Shown: positions 49,277 through 56,929, numbered from the stretch's first letter. The stretch: DNA of 64,000 nt from Polaromonas sp. (GCA_013298945.1 JAAFJR010000003.1:62001-126000), one strand, 5' to 3'. Notes: generated by a model from the letters alone, not told the origin. Made by a program: numbers and translations.

Positions 49277-49678
49277 TTAGGCCGCCTTAGGCGCTCTGTG
49301 CATCCCGCATAGCTTGTTGCCATCTGGATCGCGCACATAACACAGGTACATTTTGCCAACCGAGCCATCGCGCCAGCCTGGCGGGTCCTCACAGGTCGTG
49401 CCGCCGTTGGCCACGCCAGCATCGTGAAAGGCATCCGCCTGTTCGGTGGATTGCATAGCAAAACCAATCGTGCTGCCATTACCGTGCGTTGCCGCTTCGC
49501 CATTGATGGGGTTGGTGATGCCAAAACTGCCCGTCGCGCTGCGGTAAAAATAGCGCTTCACGCCACTGGTCGTGGTGTTGGCAACGCCGGGCGCCATGCC
49601 TAACGCGCCAAAGACCGCATCGTAAAACTGCTTAGACTTTTCGAGGTCATTAACCCCCAAGATGACGTGACTGAACAT
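49277..49678 (-). CDS. VOC-family (glyoxalase/bleomycin-resistance fold) protein
   Basis: 133 residues. FSHVILGVNDLEKSKQFYDAVFGALGM opens the vicinal-oxygen-chelate fold, and MYLCYVRDPDGNKLCGMHR closes it. Metal ligands would be His4 and the acidic residue of the C-terminal strand, but the C-terminal Glu usual in glyoxalases reads Cys-Gly here, so enzymatic activity is doubtful. Such proteins range from dioxygenases to simple binding proteins. No operon partner is evident; it converges on the HxlR gene with a 20-bp gap. Confidence 0.85.
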   Translation of the reverse strand: MFSHVILGVNDLEKSKQFYDAVFGALGMAPGVANTTTSGVKRYFYRSATGSFGITNPINGEAATHGNGSTIGFAMQSTEQADAFHDAGVANGGTTCEDPPGWRDGSVGKMYLCYVRDPDGNKLCGMHRAPKAA

Positions 49679-49739
49679 GGCTTCTCCTTGTTTATTAGTT
49701 ATTTACTGTGCAGCAATGATAAAACGACTTCTTTCTTGC

Positions 49740-50312
49740 TCATGGCGCTTTCGCGACAAAATCAACCACTAGCCCGCGCTCGGTCACCGTGATGCTGCCT
49801 GGCTGCATGTCCAAACCTTCGACCATGCCCAAATCTTGCGGCTTTAAAGTGTGCAGCACGACTTCCAAGAGCGCCTTTTCACTCAAAGTTTGACCGTACA
49901 AATTCAGCATGTCAGACGCCATGGGCTGCAGCCCCGGAAAGCTCAAACGCTTGAATCGTAAGGCTTTGGCACGAAGTGTGCGGTCGCTCACTTCGTAACG
50001 CAAGGCAAATTCCACCTCAAACGTGCCGGTTTGTTTGCGGTTCAAAGCTGCGCCGCTGGCTTCCACCGCCATGGTCGCGTTCAACCGGTTTTGCTCGGGT
50101 AGCAGCCGAATTTCAGGCGCTTGCACTTCCAAATTGAGCAACCCCACAACGGGATAACGCAGCGGAAAGCGCTTGCCCACCACCTGCTGCAGCTGGTCTT
50201 TAGACACCACAAAGCGCGGTTGTGCGGTCAGGGTGCTGCAGGCCAAGGTGCTTAGCGCCAACAGGGTGACGGCAAGGGTGCGGCTAGCGTTCAGAAAGAT
50301 TCGACGATGCAT
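49740..50312 (-). CDS. DUF1439 (YceB-like) lipoprotein
   Basis: 190 residues. The N-terminal signal MHRRIFLNASRTLAVTLLAL ends in lipobox STLAC with Cys25 as the lipid site. The mature part (VVSKDQLQQVVGKRFPLRYPVVGLLNLEVQAPEIRLLPEQNRL) matches DUF1439, a family with a lipid-binding-like (BPI/TULIP-like) beta-rich fold. The function is unknown; an envelope role is likely. It is on the minus strand after pirin with a repeat copy between. Confidence 0.85.
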   Translation of the reverse strand: MHRRIFLNASRTLAVTLLALSTLACSTLTAQPRFVVSKDQLQQVVGKRFPLRYPVVGLLNLEVQAPEIRLLPEQNRLNATMAVEASGAALNRKQTGTFEVEFALRYEVSDRTLRAKALRFKRLSFPGLQPMASDMLNLYGQTLSEKALLEVVLHTLKPQDLGMVEGLDMQPGSITVTERGLVVDFVAKAP

Positions 50313-50402
50313 TCAGGGTTCTCCGTGGGCCATTGTTTGACACAATGGATTGGCATTGTGCCTGAATCATGTAAAGCACTGTTTAAGAGGTCAATTTATA
50401 GA

Positions 50403-50452
50403 ACTAGCCGGCGTATTTATTACCTAAGTTGCTACTAAAAATATAGTGAAAT
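50403..50452 (+). repeat. dispersed ~50-bp repeat, copy 10
   Basis: Diverged copy (AACTAGCCGGCGTATT, TATTACCTAAGTTGC, TACTAAAAATATAGTG) ending exactly at the pirin stop codon. Confidence 0.82.
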
Positions 50453-51309
50453 TAGACTTGCTTTTGCAACCGCCGCTGCGCCGCCAGCGCCACACCCATT
50501 TGCTTGATCGTCGCCTCGCCCTGCTGCAAAGCCTCTGTGCTAGTGTGGACGGAATAGCGCCCCAGCACCAATGCATGCGCATGCGGCACGGCGGAGCCGA
50601 TTACAAACTCCGCATCTTCCAGCGCTTTGAAGCTGATGCCACCCACGCTTTGGTCAAACACCACCAGCTCCCCTGCCGCCATAGGCGCATCGGCCAATTC
50701 CCCAACAGCAACCGTGCCCCGACTCAGCGCCGCCCACGCCACACTGTGCCCAGCGGGTGGCAGATACGTCCAGCTTTCACCCGCTTTGAGGTTCACGGCT
50801 AGGTAATTCATGTTTGACGGTGGCGCAACCGTGCTTTTCGCGCTGCCATACTGACCCATCAGAATGCGCGCTGGGCCGTCTTGCTCAATCTCCTCGGGCG
50901 CCATGTAGCTGCTGTATGCGTCAGCATTCTCATACTTAGGCGGCAGCGCGACCCACAGCTGAAAGCCCCGCATAGGCGTGCCCGCTGTCGGGCTGCTGCT
51001 GTGCCATACCCCGCCGCCCGCCTGCATCCACTCTACCCCGCCCACGGGCAAAACGCCCTCTTTACCGGTCGTGTCTTCATAGCTGACGGAGCCTTGCATC
51101 ATCCACGTCAGCGTGGCGATGCCCGAATGCGGGTGCATGCCAAAGCCGCCAAAACTAGACGATTCCGCCTCAAAATGGTCCAAAAACACAAAAGGCTTGA
51201 GATGTTCGCCCAAGTCAGATGGGCTCATCAAGCGGGTGATGGGGCCGTGTTTGCTGCCTAGGGTGCGGTAAACGATGGCTCGGTTGGATGTAGTTAGTGC
51301 GGTATTCAA
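50452..51309 (-). CDS. pirin-family bicupin protein
   Basis: 285 residues. The N-terminal cupin has GGFGMHPHSGIATLTWMMQGSVSYEDTTGKEGVLPVGGVEWMQAGGGVWHSS. In pirins the metal is held by His-X-His, a third His and a Glu (HSE); here His59, His61 and His103 are kept but the Glu position is Ser105 (HSSS). The C-terminal cupin (NMNYLAVNLKAGESWTYLPPAGHSVAWAALS) is present. Pirins act as quercetinases or redox sensors; the missing ligand makes activity uncertain. Confidence 0.9.
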   Translation of the reverse strand: MNTALTTSNRAIVYRTLGSKHGPITRLMSPSDLGEHLKPFVFLDHFEAESSSFGGFGMHPHSGIATLTWMMQGSVSYEDTTGKEGVLPVGGVEWMQAGGGVWHSSSPTAGTPMRGFQLWVALPPKYENADAYSSYMAPEEIEQDGPARILMGQYGSAKSTVAPPSNMNYLAVNLKAGESWTYLPPAGHSVAWAALSRGTVAVGELADAPMAAGELVVFDQSVGGISFKALEDAEFVIGSAVPHAHALVLGRYSVHTSTEALQQGEATIKQMGVALAAQRRLQKQV

Positions 51310-51356
51310 GGTTCAAATTCTCCGTTTTTTATTGTGCCACCGAACGAATGAACGTG

Positions 51357-51406
51357 AATTTGCTATATATTTGATAGCTGCTTAGGCAATAAATACGCAG
51401 GCTAGG
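51357..51406 (-). repeat. dispersed ~50-bp repeat, copy 11
   Basis: Minus-orientation copy (GCTATATATTTGATAGCTGC, TTAGGCAATAAATACGC, AGGCTAGG) between the pirin start and the end of the zinc-ribbon gene. Confidence 0.88.
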
Positions 51407-51445
51407 CACATATTTAAGGCATAAATACCCCTAAAAATTGAAGTT

Positions 51446-51715
51446 TTAACCCCTTCGCGCCCCCGGCACCACCGACCAGCCCGCGTCCATCTTCACCTTG
51501 TTGTTCTCATAATCCCAAGCCGTGCCGCAGCGCTCACACCAGTAGCGGGTGATCGTCACCTGCCCATGGCTACGCTCCGCCTTGCGGTTCACCCCCTGAA
51601 TCAACTCCATATGCCCAGGCGCCTTTCGCCAGTTTTGCTGAATCCCAGCGCAGGGTTCGCACAGGTTAGGATTTCTGGCGGCGTTGGCTTGGGTTGGGGT
51701 TGAATCTTGGGTCAT
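51446..51715 (-). CDS. small zinc-ribbon-like protein, function unknown
   Basis: 89 residues. Two CxxC pairs (NPNLCEPCAG at ~19-22 and RYWCERCGTAW at ~60-63) are spaced like a zinc ribbon. No signal peptide or membrane segment is seen. The C-terminus is basic (PGARRG). It is not assigned to a known family. It is flanked on both sides by repeat copies, in an accessory stretch. Confidence 0.65.
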   Translation of the reverse strand: MTQDSTPTQANAARNPNLCEPCAGIQQNWRKAPGHMELIQGVNRKAERSHGQVTITRYWCERCGTAWDYENNKVKMDAGWSVVPGARRG

Positions 51716-51736
51716 TTGGGAGTTCTTGATGAGTGA

Positions 51737-51786
51737 ATTTTGCTATTTATTTTATAGCTGTTTAGGCAATAAATATGCAGGCCAAG
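51737..51786 (-). repeat. dispersed ~50-bp repeat, copy 12
   Basis: Minus-orientation copy (GCTATTTATTTTATAGCTG, TTTAGGCAATAAATATGC, AGGCCAAG) just upstream of the zinc-ribbon gene. It is the only intergenic copy in a divergent region. Confidence 0.86.
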
Positions 51787-51842
51787 TGCATATTTGATAC
51801 ATAAAAACATCATTTTATCGTACTTGTTTGGATTTTGTGATT

Positions 51843-51862
51843 TACTGTTTTTAAATACAGTA
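51843..51862. promoter_or_regulatory. LexA (SOS) box-like palindrome before the toxin-antitoxin genes
   Basis: TACTGT-N8-ACAGTA with an AT-only spacer (TTTTAAAT), extended by symmetric TT/AA on both sides. It has the CTG-N10-CAG spacing of the E. coli-type LexA box. It lies 72 bp before the antitoxin ATG; a TATGATAAT-like -10 element is at about 51917. Binding is not proven. Confidence 0.55.
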
Positions 51863-51934
51863 AAATAAACTGAGCAGCTATGGTGCAAAAACACACTGAT
51901 GGCAAATCATCGACTTTTATGATAATCTGAACTT

Positions 51935-52162
51935 ATGAACGCTCATATTTACCAAGAACTGCAACACCTCAGTGCCGCTGAAAAGCGTGAGCTGGGCATG
52001 GCTTTGATTGGTAGCTCAGAGAGCGATGCCACCAACGCGCCCATCACAGCGGCGCAAAGACTTGAACTCAATAGCCGCTTAGCGCACCACAGAGCCAACC
52101 CTACTGAGGTAGGGGTTAGCTTTGCGCAGCTAAAAAAAGAACTTCTCAGCCCTAGCCTCTGA
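51935..52162 (+). CDS. antitoxin, addiction-module component family
   Basis: 75 residues. The sequence (YQELQHLSAAEKRELGMALIGSS and AQRLELNSRLAHHRANPTEVGVSFAQLKKELLS) matches the short helical 'addiction module component' family that accompanies RelE/ParE-type toxins. The middle LELNSRLAHHRANP.EGVSW-like segment is the most typical part. Its stop lies 2 nt before the first codon of the natural toxin frame, so the pair is translationally coupled. Possible LexA control is suggested by the upstream box. Confidence 0.85.
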   Translation: MNAHIYQELQHLSAAEKRELGMALIGSSESDATNAPITAAQRLELNSRLAHHRANPTEVGVSFAQLKKELLSPSL

Positions 52163-52191
52163 GCATAGCTTTCAGTGTTGTTTACAAGCCT

Positions 52192-52452
52192 TTGGCATTG
52201 CTAGAGGCTAAAGAAGCGTACGACTGGTATGCCCAAAATCACATCAGCATGCAGTCGGCTTTTTTGGAGCAACTAGAGCGAACAGACCGATTCTTAGCTG
52301 CAAACCCCTACCTCTTCCCCTATGTAGAACAATCCATACGCCGCGCCAATCTCAACCAGTTTCCGTATGCTTTGTTTTATGTGATTGATGAAGACACCGT
52401 CAACGTGTTGTCTTGCTTTCATCAGAATCGTGAGCCTAAGAGTTGGGGGTGA
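52192..52452 (+). CDS. RelE/ParE-family toxin with defective or unusual start
   Basis: 86 residues from a TTG at 52192. The sequence ALLEAKEAYDWYAQNHISMQSAFLEQLERTDRFLAANPYLFPYVEQSIRRANLNQFPYALFYVIDEDTVNVLSCFHQNREPKSWG is a complete RelE/ParE fold apart from its first strand. In-frame codons from 52165 encode AFSVVYKPL, the normal first strand, but the codon where ATG is expected is ATA, directly after the antitoxin stop. The true product is therefore either initiated at ATA, or lacks strand 1, or is not made. Confidence 0.75.
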   Translation: MALLEAKEAYDWYAQNHISMQSAFLEQLERTDRFLAANPYLFPYVEQSIRRANLNQFPYALFYVIDEDTVNVLSCFHQNREPKSWG

Positions 52453-52500
52453 TGGTTTTGTTAATATTATGCTAAGAATTTCAACTTCTTTTGGAGATTT

Positions 52501-53223
52501 ATGGCGACAAATGCAAAACTTGCGGTTCTTATTGATGCTGATAACGACGGTGCATCCGTCATTCAGGAACTATTGGCTGAAGTTTCAAGATACGGCACAG
52601 CAACCATCAAACGCGCTTATGGCAATTGGACAACGCCGCAATTGCAAGGTTGGAAAGAAGTACTCAATAAGCTCGCCATTCAGCCGATACAGCAATTTAG
52701 CTACACGACTGGTAAAAATGCATCCGACTCAGCACTAATTATTGACGCCATGGACGTGCTGCACTCTAAGCAAGTCGACGGATTTTGTATATTTTCATCT
52801 GACAGTGATTTCACTCGCTTGGCTACTCGCATACGTGAATCGGGCTTAGTTGTCTATGGTTTTGGGCGACGCACAACACCTGAAGCTTTTGTTGCAGCTT
52901 GCGATAAATTTGTATATACCGAGATTTTGAAATCCAGCACCGCACCTGAACCTGATACCAAACCACAGGAGTTTCCGCAACTCAAACCGATGATCTTGGA
53001 GGCCATAGAAGCAAGCTCTAGAGATGACGGATGGGCACCTTTAGGCCCCGTTGGCAGTCATATCACTAAAAATAACTCAGCTTTTGACGCCAGAAATTAC
53101 GGATTTACAAAACTGAGCGACTTAGTACGCAAACAAACTTACTTAGAGTTCAAAGATGTTTCCACGACTCGTCCAGATGGGATAACGAACAGCCATCTGC
53201 ACATACGCGGAAAACAAAAATAA
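52501..53223 (+). CDS. NYN-domain nuclease with C-terminal OST-HTH domain
   Basis: 240 residues. Residues ~5-145 form a NYN (PIN-like, LabA/DUF88) domain: AVLIDADNDGAS (Asp12, Asp14), ASDSALIIDAMD (Asp76, Asp82) and IFSSDSDFTRLATRIRESG (Asp101, Asp103), an acidic site for metal-dependent RNA cleavage. Residues ~165-235 (LKPMILEAIEASSRDDGWAPLGPVGSHI ... FDARNYGFTKLSDLVRKQ) are an OST-HTH/LOTUS RNA-binding domain. The architecture suggests RNA processing or decay. It follows the toxin gene by 48 nt and its stop touches the stop of the convergent nuclease-like gene. Confidence 0.92.
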   Translation: MATNAKLAVLIDADNDGASVIQELLAEVSRYGTATIKRAYGNWTTPQLQGWKEVLNKLAIQPIQQFSYTTGKNASDSALIIDAMDVLHSKQVDGFCIFSSDSDFTRLATRIRESGLVVYGFGRRTTPEAFVAACDKFVYTEILKSSTAPEPDTKPQEFPQLKPMILEAIEASSRDDGWAPLGPVGSHITKNNSAFDARNYGFTKLSDLVRKQTYLEFKDVSTTRPDGITNSHLHIRGKQK

Positions 53224-53766
53224 CTAACTCACCCACCCCAAAACCACCCCCTTCTCCTTAGCAAACTTCCCCGCCTGCTCCGTCACCGCACTCAAACAAA
53301 CATACATCGCCCCATCCGCCCCCAGCGCTTCTTGCTGGCTAACCAAGGCTTGCAGCGCTTCGATGCCGTGGGTGGCGGCTTTGTAGCGTTTGGCGGCAAC
53401 CAGGGTGGTGTGGCCTTGTTTGGTGAGGCGAAAATCGGCTGCGCCTTCTTTCAAACGTTCAACCTCAAAGCCTTGCTTGACGAATTTGGCTTCTAGCTCG
53501 GCTGAAAAGTCGCGCCAAGACAGGGCGGATAGACGGGTTAGCTCGGCTTCTAATTCTGCGGCTTTGGGTTTACCCCATTGGCGTTTGAAGGAGACGATAC
53601 CCGTGATGAAGAAGGGGAAGGTGCCCATCATGCCAAAAATGCGCAGATCTTTGGGCAAAATCGCCATGCACAGCAGGCAAAAGACGATGACGATGAGTAG
53701 ACTGATCCACCATGGGTTGCGCATGAGGATGGCAAACAGGGAGTTTTCGGCCATTTTGAATTTCAT
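53224..53766 (-). CDS. membrane-anchored Mrr-like restriction endonuclease domain protein
   Basis: 180 residues. Two hydrophobic helices (NPWWISLLIVIVFCLLCMAI and IFGMMGTFPFFITGIVSF) precede a cytoplasmic PD-(D/E)xK-like domain: LSWRDFSAELEAKFVKQGFEVERL, the Asp of GAADFRL and LVAAKRYKA. In Mrr enzymes the second motif is Q/E-x-K; here it is Ala-Ala-Lys, so one acidic/polar residue is missing and catalysis is uncertain. The C-terminal GADGAMYVCLSAVTEQAGKFAKEKGV is typical of the fold. It is immediately convergent with the NYN gene with no intervening base. Confidence 0.8.
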   Translation of the reverse strand: MKFKMAENSLFAILMRNPWWISLLIVIVFCLLCMAILPKDLRIFGMMGTFPFFITGIVSFKRQWGKPKAAELEAELTRLSALSWRDFSAELEAKFVKQGFEVERLKEGAADFRLTKQGHTTLVAAKRYKAATHGIEALQALVSQQEALGADGAMYVCLSAVTEQAGKFAKEKGVVLGWVS

Positions 53767-53844
53767 ACAAACTTTCTGAATGTTTTTAAATTAGCCACGA
53801 TTGTCTACTAAGCGGTTCGATACCTCGCGCGAACGGTAAAAGAA

Positions 53845-54981
53845 TCACAGCGGTAAATACACCACTTGCCGCATGATGCGCTGGGCTTGGGGGCAATCGG
53901 GGCCAAAGGCGCGCATAGATGTTGCGCCCTGCGTGGCATCTATGCCAAATTGTCGCAATTGGATGACGATGTTTGCTGGCTCCGTGGCTGAATCTGTCAC
54001 CAAAACGGGCATAAGCCAATGGGCGTTTTGTTGGGCGGCGTTGCCTAGGGTTTCAAAAGCGATGTGGGGGAGCAGCTTTTGCACGGTTTGCAGAATTTGG
54101 GATGCTGCTGCACTGCGGGATTCAGTGTGTTTTGCCGCACTTAATCTGCGCTCTAAAAGGCGCTGCTGGCGCGGACTGGGTTGAAACTCAAGCTGCGGGG
54201 TGATGCGCCCTGCCTGAAAACCACGGGCGATGCTGCCGATGATGGCGTCTGCGTCTTTGCCCAGTGCGGACAAACTACGCATCAAAGCGGTGTAAACCAG
54301 CGGGGTGGAGACGAGTTTGAGTACCAAAAACTTCAATGTGCGCTTGAAAAACCACGCCTTTGACTTGCGCGGCCAAGCTTGAATAGTTTGGGCGATTTTG
54401 TCTAATGCCAGCTTGTCTTTACCCACAATGATGCCGCCGCCCAGCGCGGTGAAGCGTTTGATGGGGCCGAAGGAGAAGAGCGAGAAGTCTGCCGCAGGGT
54501 CACCCAAGTGGAAATCGCCTGAGAAGGCTTGTGCGCAGTCTTCCACCAGCAGCGCGCCGTGCTTTTTACAAACATCGCCATGCGCTTTGAGTGAGGACAC
54601 GCAGCCAAACAATTGCGCGATGACGACGACTTTTGCGCCGGTTTTGGTGAGCAAAGCGTCTAAATCTGCCGCGCTGGGCAGCATGGTGGCTGGGTCGATA
54701 TCGACGAAATGGGGCGCTAAACCGTGCGTTAAGCCATGCTCTTGCGCAATGGCGACCATGGTTTCTATGGTGATGGCGCTGTAGATGATGGGTGCGGCTG
54801 GCGGCAAAGCGAGCGTTTTCAGCAAGGCGTGGAAGGCGCTGCGGGCGGAGAGGCAAATAACGCTTTGGGGGAAGAGTTTGATGAAGGGTTTGATGTTGGC
54901 TGGACTGACAACTTCGTTCAGCGGCGTGAAAACAGAAAGCAGGTCGGCGTAGCTGATGTCTAAGAGAAGTCTGGGGCGCAT
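53845..54981 (-). CDS. DegT/DnrJ/EryC1-like PLP aminotransferase
   Basis: 378 residues of PLP fold-type I. ARSAFHALLKTLALPP resembles the substrate-side loop; VEDCAQAFSG holds the Asp148 that contacts the pyridine nitrogen, and SFGPIKRFTALGGGIIV contains the Schiff-base Lys175. Family members aminate nucleotide-sugar keto groups or act as dehydratases, but no sugar-nucleotide genes are nearby and the substrate is unknown. The middle ~200-290 is less conserved and basic. It follows atuA on the same strand by 32 nt but has no obvious link to terpene catabolism. Confidence 0.82.
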   Translation of the reverse strand: MRPRLLLDISYADLLSVFTPLNEVVSPANIKPFIKLFPQSVICLSARSAFHALLKTLALPPAAPIIYSAITIETMVAIAQEHGLTHGLAPHFVDIDPATMLPSAADLDALLTKTGAKVVVIAQLFGCVSSLKAHGDVCKKHGALLVEDCAQAFSGDFHLGDPAADFSLFSFGPIKRFTALGGGIIVGKDKLALDKIAQTIQAWPRKSKAWFFKRTLKFLVLKLVSTPLVYTALMRSLSALGKDADAIIGSIARGFQAGRITPQLEFQPSPRQQRLLERRLSAAKHTESRSAAASQILQTVQKLLPHIAFETLGNAAQQNAHWLMPVLVTDSATEPANIVIQLRQFGIDATQGATSMRAFGPDCPQAQRIMRQVVYLPL

Positions 54982-55013
54982 AGACTCATTATTCTTTATT
55001 TTTCAAAGCAGGT

Positions 55014-56843
55014 TTACAGCAGGTTTTGAGGAATCTGTACCGGCATGTCCAGCACCATCTGCGCCATGCCTTTGCCCAGCGGGTCGTTGCGCAGCGAGCT
55101 CATGCCGCCGCCGCCCAGCGCTTGTTCGCAGACGAAGTTGACTGCGTTGATGCCGGGCAAGTCATAGCGGGTGACGGGGCCTTTGACGAGGTGTGCCAGC
55201 CAATCTGCCACCGTTTCTTCAGTGACTGACGCTTTGATGTAGGGCAGAAAGGCACTCTGGCGGGCGATGATGCCGATGTTGGACGTGTCGCCTTTGTCGC
55301 CGCTGCGGGCGTAAGCGAGCTGGATGAGAGGGACGGTTACTGTGTCGCCTTGCAGCCCTTCGACAGGCTCAGGACGAACGGAGGTGGGCGCTTCAGAACG
55401 AACGGATTGGGGTTCGGCTGCGAAATTGGTGGCAACTTCAACCAAAGTCCGCTCGCCATCCATCACCACGGCGGGCTGCAAAGCCGTTTTATCCAGCAAA
55501 AACGCATACTGCCGGATCATGGGCGACGGGCTGGGGCGACCGCCAGCGCCAGTGGTGCCGGGCGACCAGCTGGTGCCGGCGGGAGCGATTTCGCGGGCGA
55601 ACAGAGCGAGCGCCTCTTTGCTGCTGTGGGTGACGGTGAGGCGCAGCACGGCTTCGCGGCTGGTTTGAACATACACATTTTGGTGAGCGCCGTAGCAAGA
55701 TTCTGCACCTAGGATTTCGATGAGGCTGTCGCCGTAGTCGCTAAACCCCGCATCTAGGAGCAAACGGCGGGTACGGGTGAGAATCGCTTCACCCGTGCGC
55801 TGTGCTTTGGCGACGGCGTCCAAGCCCACAATGGTGAGCTGGCCGCTGCAGCGAAAGCCGTGGGCATAGGTGGTAGAGACTTTGTAGTGCGGCGGCGGCG
55901 TTTTGCCACGTGCGCCCCGTACGAAAACCTGATGTTCGCCGACCTGCGTCAATTCAACTTGCGTGAAATCACACACGACATCGGGCAGGAGGTAGTTGGC
56001 AGGGTCGCCAATTTCATAGACCAGTTGCTCAGCCACCGTGGCGACGTTGACCAAGCCGCCCGTCTGCGGCGGCTTTTCAACCACGAAGCTGCCGTCGGCG
56101 CTGCACGTCAACACGGGATAGCCAATGTTGTCCCACTCGGGCACGTTTTGCCAGTCGGTGTGCAAACCGCCTGTGGCCTGGCAGCCGCATTCGATCAAAT
56201 GGCCTGCCAGGCTGCCCTGGGCTAGTTTGTCTAAGTCGTCCTGATTTCCGTCAAATTTCCAGTCAAACTCATGCATCAACACGCCCAGCGTAACCGCGCT
56301 GTCCACGCAACGGCCTGTGATGACGACTTGCGCACCGGCGTCCAGCGCCTGCTTGATGGGCGCGGCGCCTAGGTAGGCATTGGCGCTGAGCAGGCGCTCG
56401 GGCAAAGGTGCGCCGGATTGCCCAGACTCAAAACTTTTGACACCTTTTTCACGCAAAGCTGGGATGAGCGGCAACACGTCGTCACCTTCCACCACCGCAA
56501 TCTTGATGGCCACGCCTTGCTCGGCGGCGATGGCGGCCAACGCAGCGGCGCAGGCATGGGGGTTCATGCCGCCGGCGTTGCTGACAATTTTGATGTTTTT
56601 AGCCACCACGTCTTTGAGGATGGCTTTCATGGTGACCGTCACAAAGTCGGTGGCATAGCCTAGGTCTGGGTTTTTCATGCGGGCGGCGGCGAGGACGGAC
56701 ATGGTGAGTTCGGCCAAGTAGTCAAACACCACGTAATCGACCTTGCCCATCTGCACCAGCTGAGGCGCACCTACGCTGCTGTCACCCCAAAAGCCGGAAG
56801 CACCACCAATGCGGATGGACGTCTTGGTTGCCGAATTTGTCAT
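55014..56843 (-). CDS. atuA: acyclic terpene utilisation protein AtuA (DUF1446)
   Basis: 609 residues. The N-terminal ~440 residues are DUF1446 (RIGGASGFWGDSSVGAPQLVQMGKVDYVVFDYLAELTMSVLA; NAGGMNPHACAAALAAIAAEQG; ECGCQATGGLHTDW); the C-terminal ~100 are the associated domain (LAYARSGDKGDTSNIGIIAR; GINAVNFVCEQALGGGGMSSLRNDPLGKGMAQ). AtuA is required for citronellol/geraniol use in Pseudomonas; its reaction is unknown. A GGAG site precedes the ATG. The linker contains SVRPEPVEG, the translation of an inserted REP-like element. Divergent from atuR. Confidence 0.92.
   Translation of the reverse strand: MTNSATKTSIRIGGASGFWGDSSVGAPQLVQMGKVDYVVFDYLAELTMSVLAAARMKNPDLGYATDFVTVTMKAILKDVVAKNIKIVSNAGGMNPHACAAALAAIAAEQGVAIKIAVVEGDDVLPLIPALREKGVKSFESGQSGAPLPERLLSANAYLGAAPIKQALDAGAQVVITGRCVDSAVTLGVLMHEFDWKFDGNQDDLDKLAQGSLAGHLIECGCQATGGLHTDWQNVPEWDNIGYPVLTCSADGSFVVEKPPQTGGLVNVATVAEQLVYEIGDPANYLLPDVVCDFTQVELTQVGEHQVFVRGARGKTPPPHYKVSTTYAHGFRCSGQLTIVGLDAVAKAQRTGEAILTRTRRLLLDAGFSDYGDSLIEILGAESCYGAHQNVYVQTSREAVLRLTVTHSSKEALALFAREIAPAGTSWSPGTTGAGGRPSPSPMIRQYAFLLDKTALQPAVVMDGERTLVEVATNFAAEPQSVRSEAPTSVRPEPVEGLQGDTVTVPLIQLAYARSGDKGDTSNIGIIARQSAFLPYIKASVTEETVADWLAHLVKGPVTRYDLPGINAVNFVCEQALGGGGMSSLRNDPLGKGMAQMVLDMPVQIPQNLL
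55354..55410. repeat. REP-like element (VRPEPVEG type) inside atuA
   Basis: The plus strand reads AGCCCTTCGACAGGCTCAG followed by GACGAACGGA, the widespread proteobacterial element, then a partial second copy GCTTCAGAACGAACGGA at 55390-55406. On the minus strand it encodes SVRSEAPTSVRPEPVEG in the linker between the two AtuA domains, keeping the frame. Confidence 0.85.
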
Positions 56844-56882
56844 TGAAAACTCCTGCCAAAATAGTTTTGCCTAATTTTACCA

Positions 56883-56896
56883 AGCAACCGCTTGCT
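56883..56896. promoter_or_regulatory. inverted repeat in the atuA/atuR divergent region, probable AtuR operator
   Basis: AGCAA-CCGC-TTGCT, embedded in an AT-rich 86-bp intergenic region, with outer TAATTTTA/TAAAATTA arms slightly offset. It sits 40 bp from the atuA ATG and 34 bp from the atuR ATG, a position suited to control both. Confidence 0.6.
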
Positions 56897-56929
56897 AAAA
56901 TTATTTTTTTTTGTTATCGTGCCATTTAT

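Noticed and set aside
51712-51894. A 60-residue minus-strand frame between the zinc-ribbon and antitoxin genes
   Set aside because: It runs through repeat copy 12 and the LexA-like palindrome, and has no ribosome site or family similarity.
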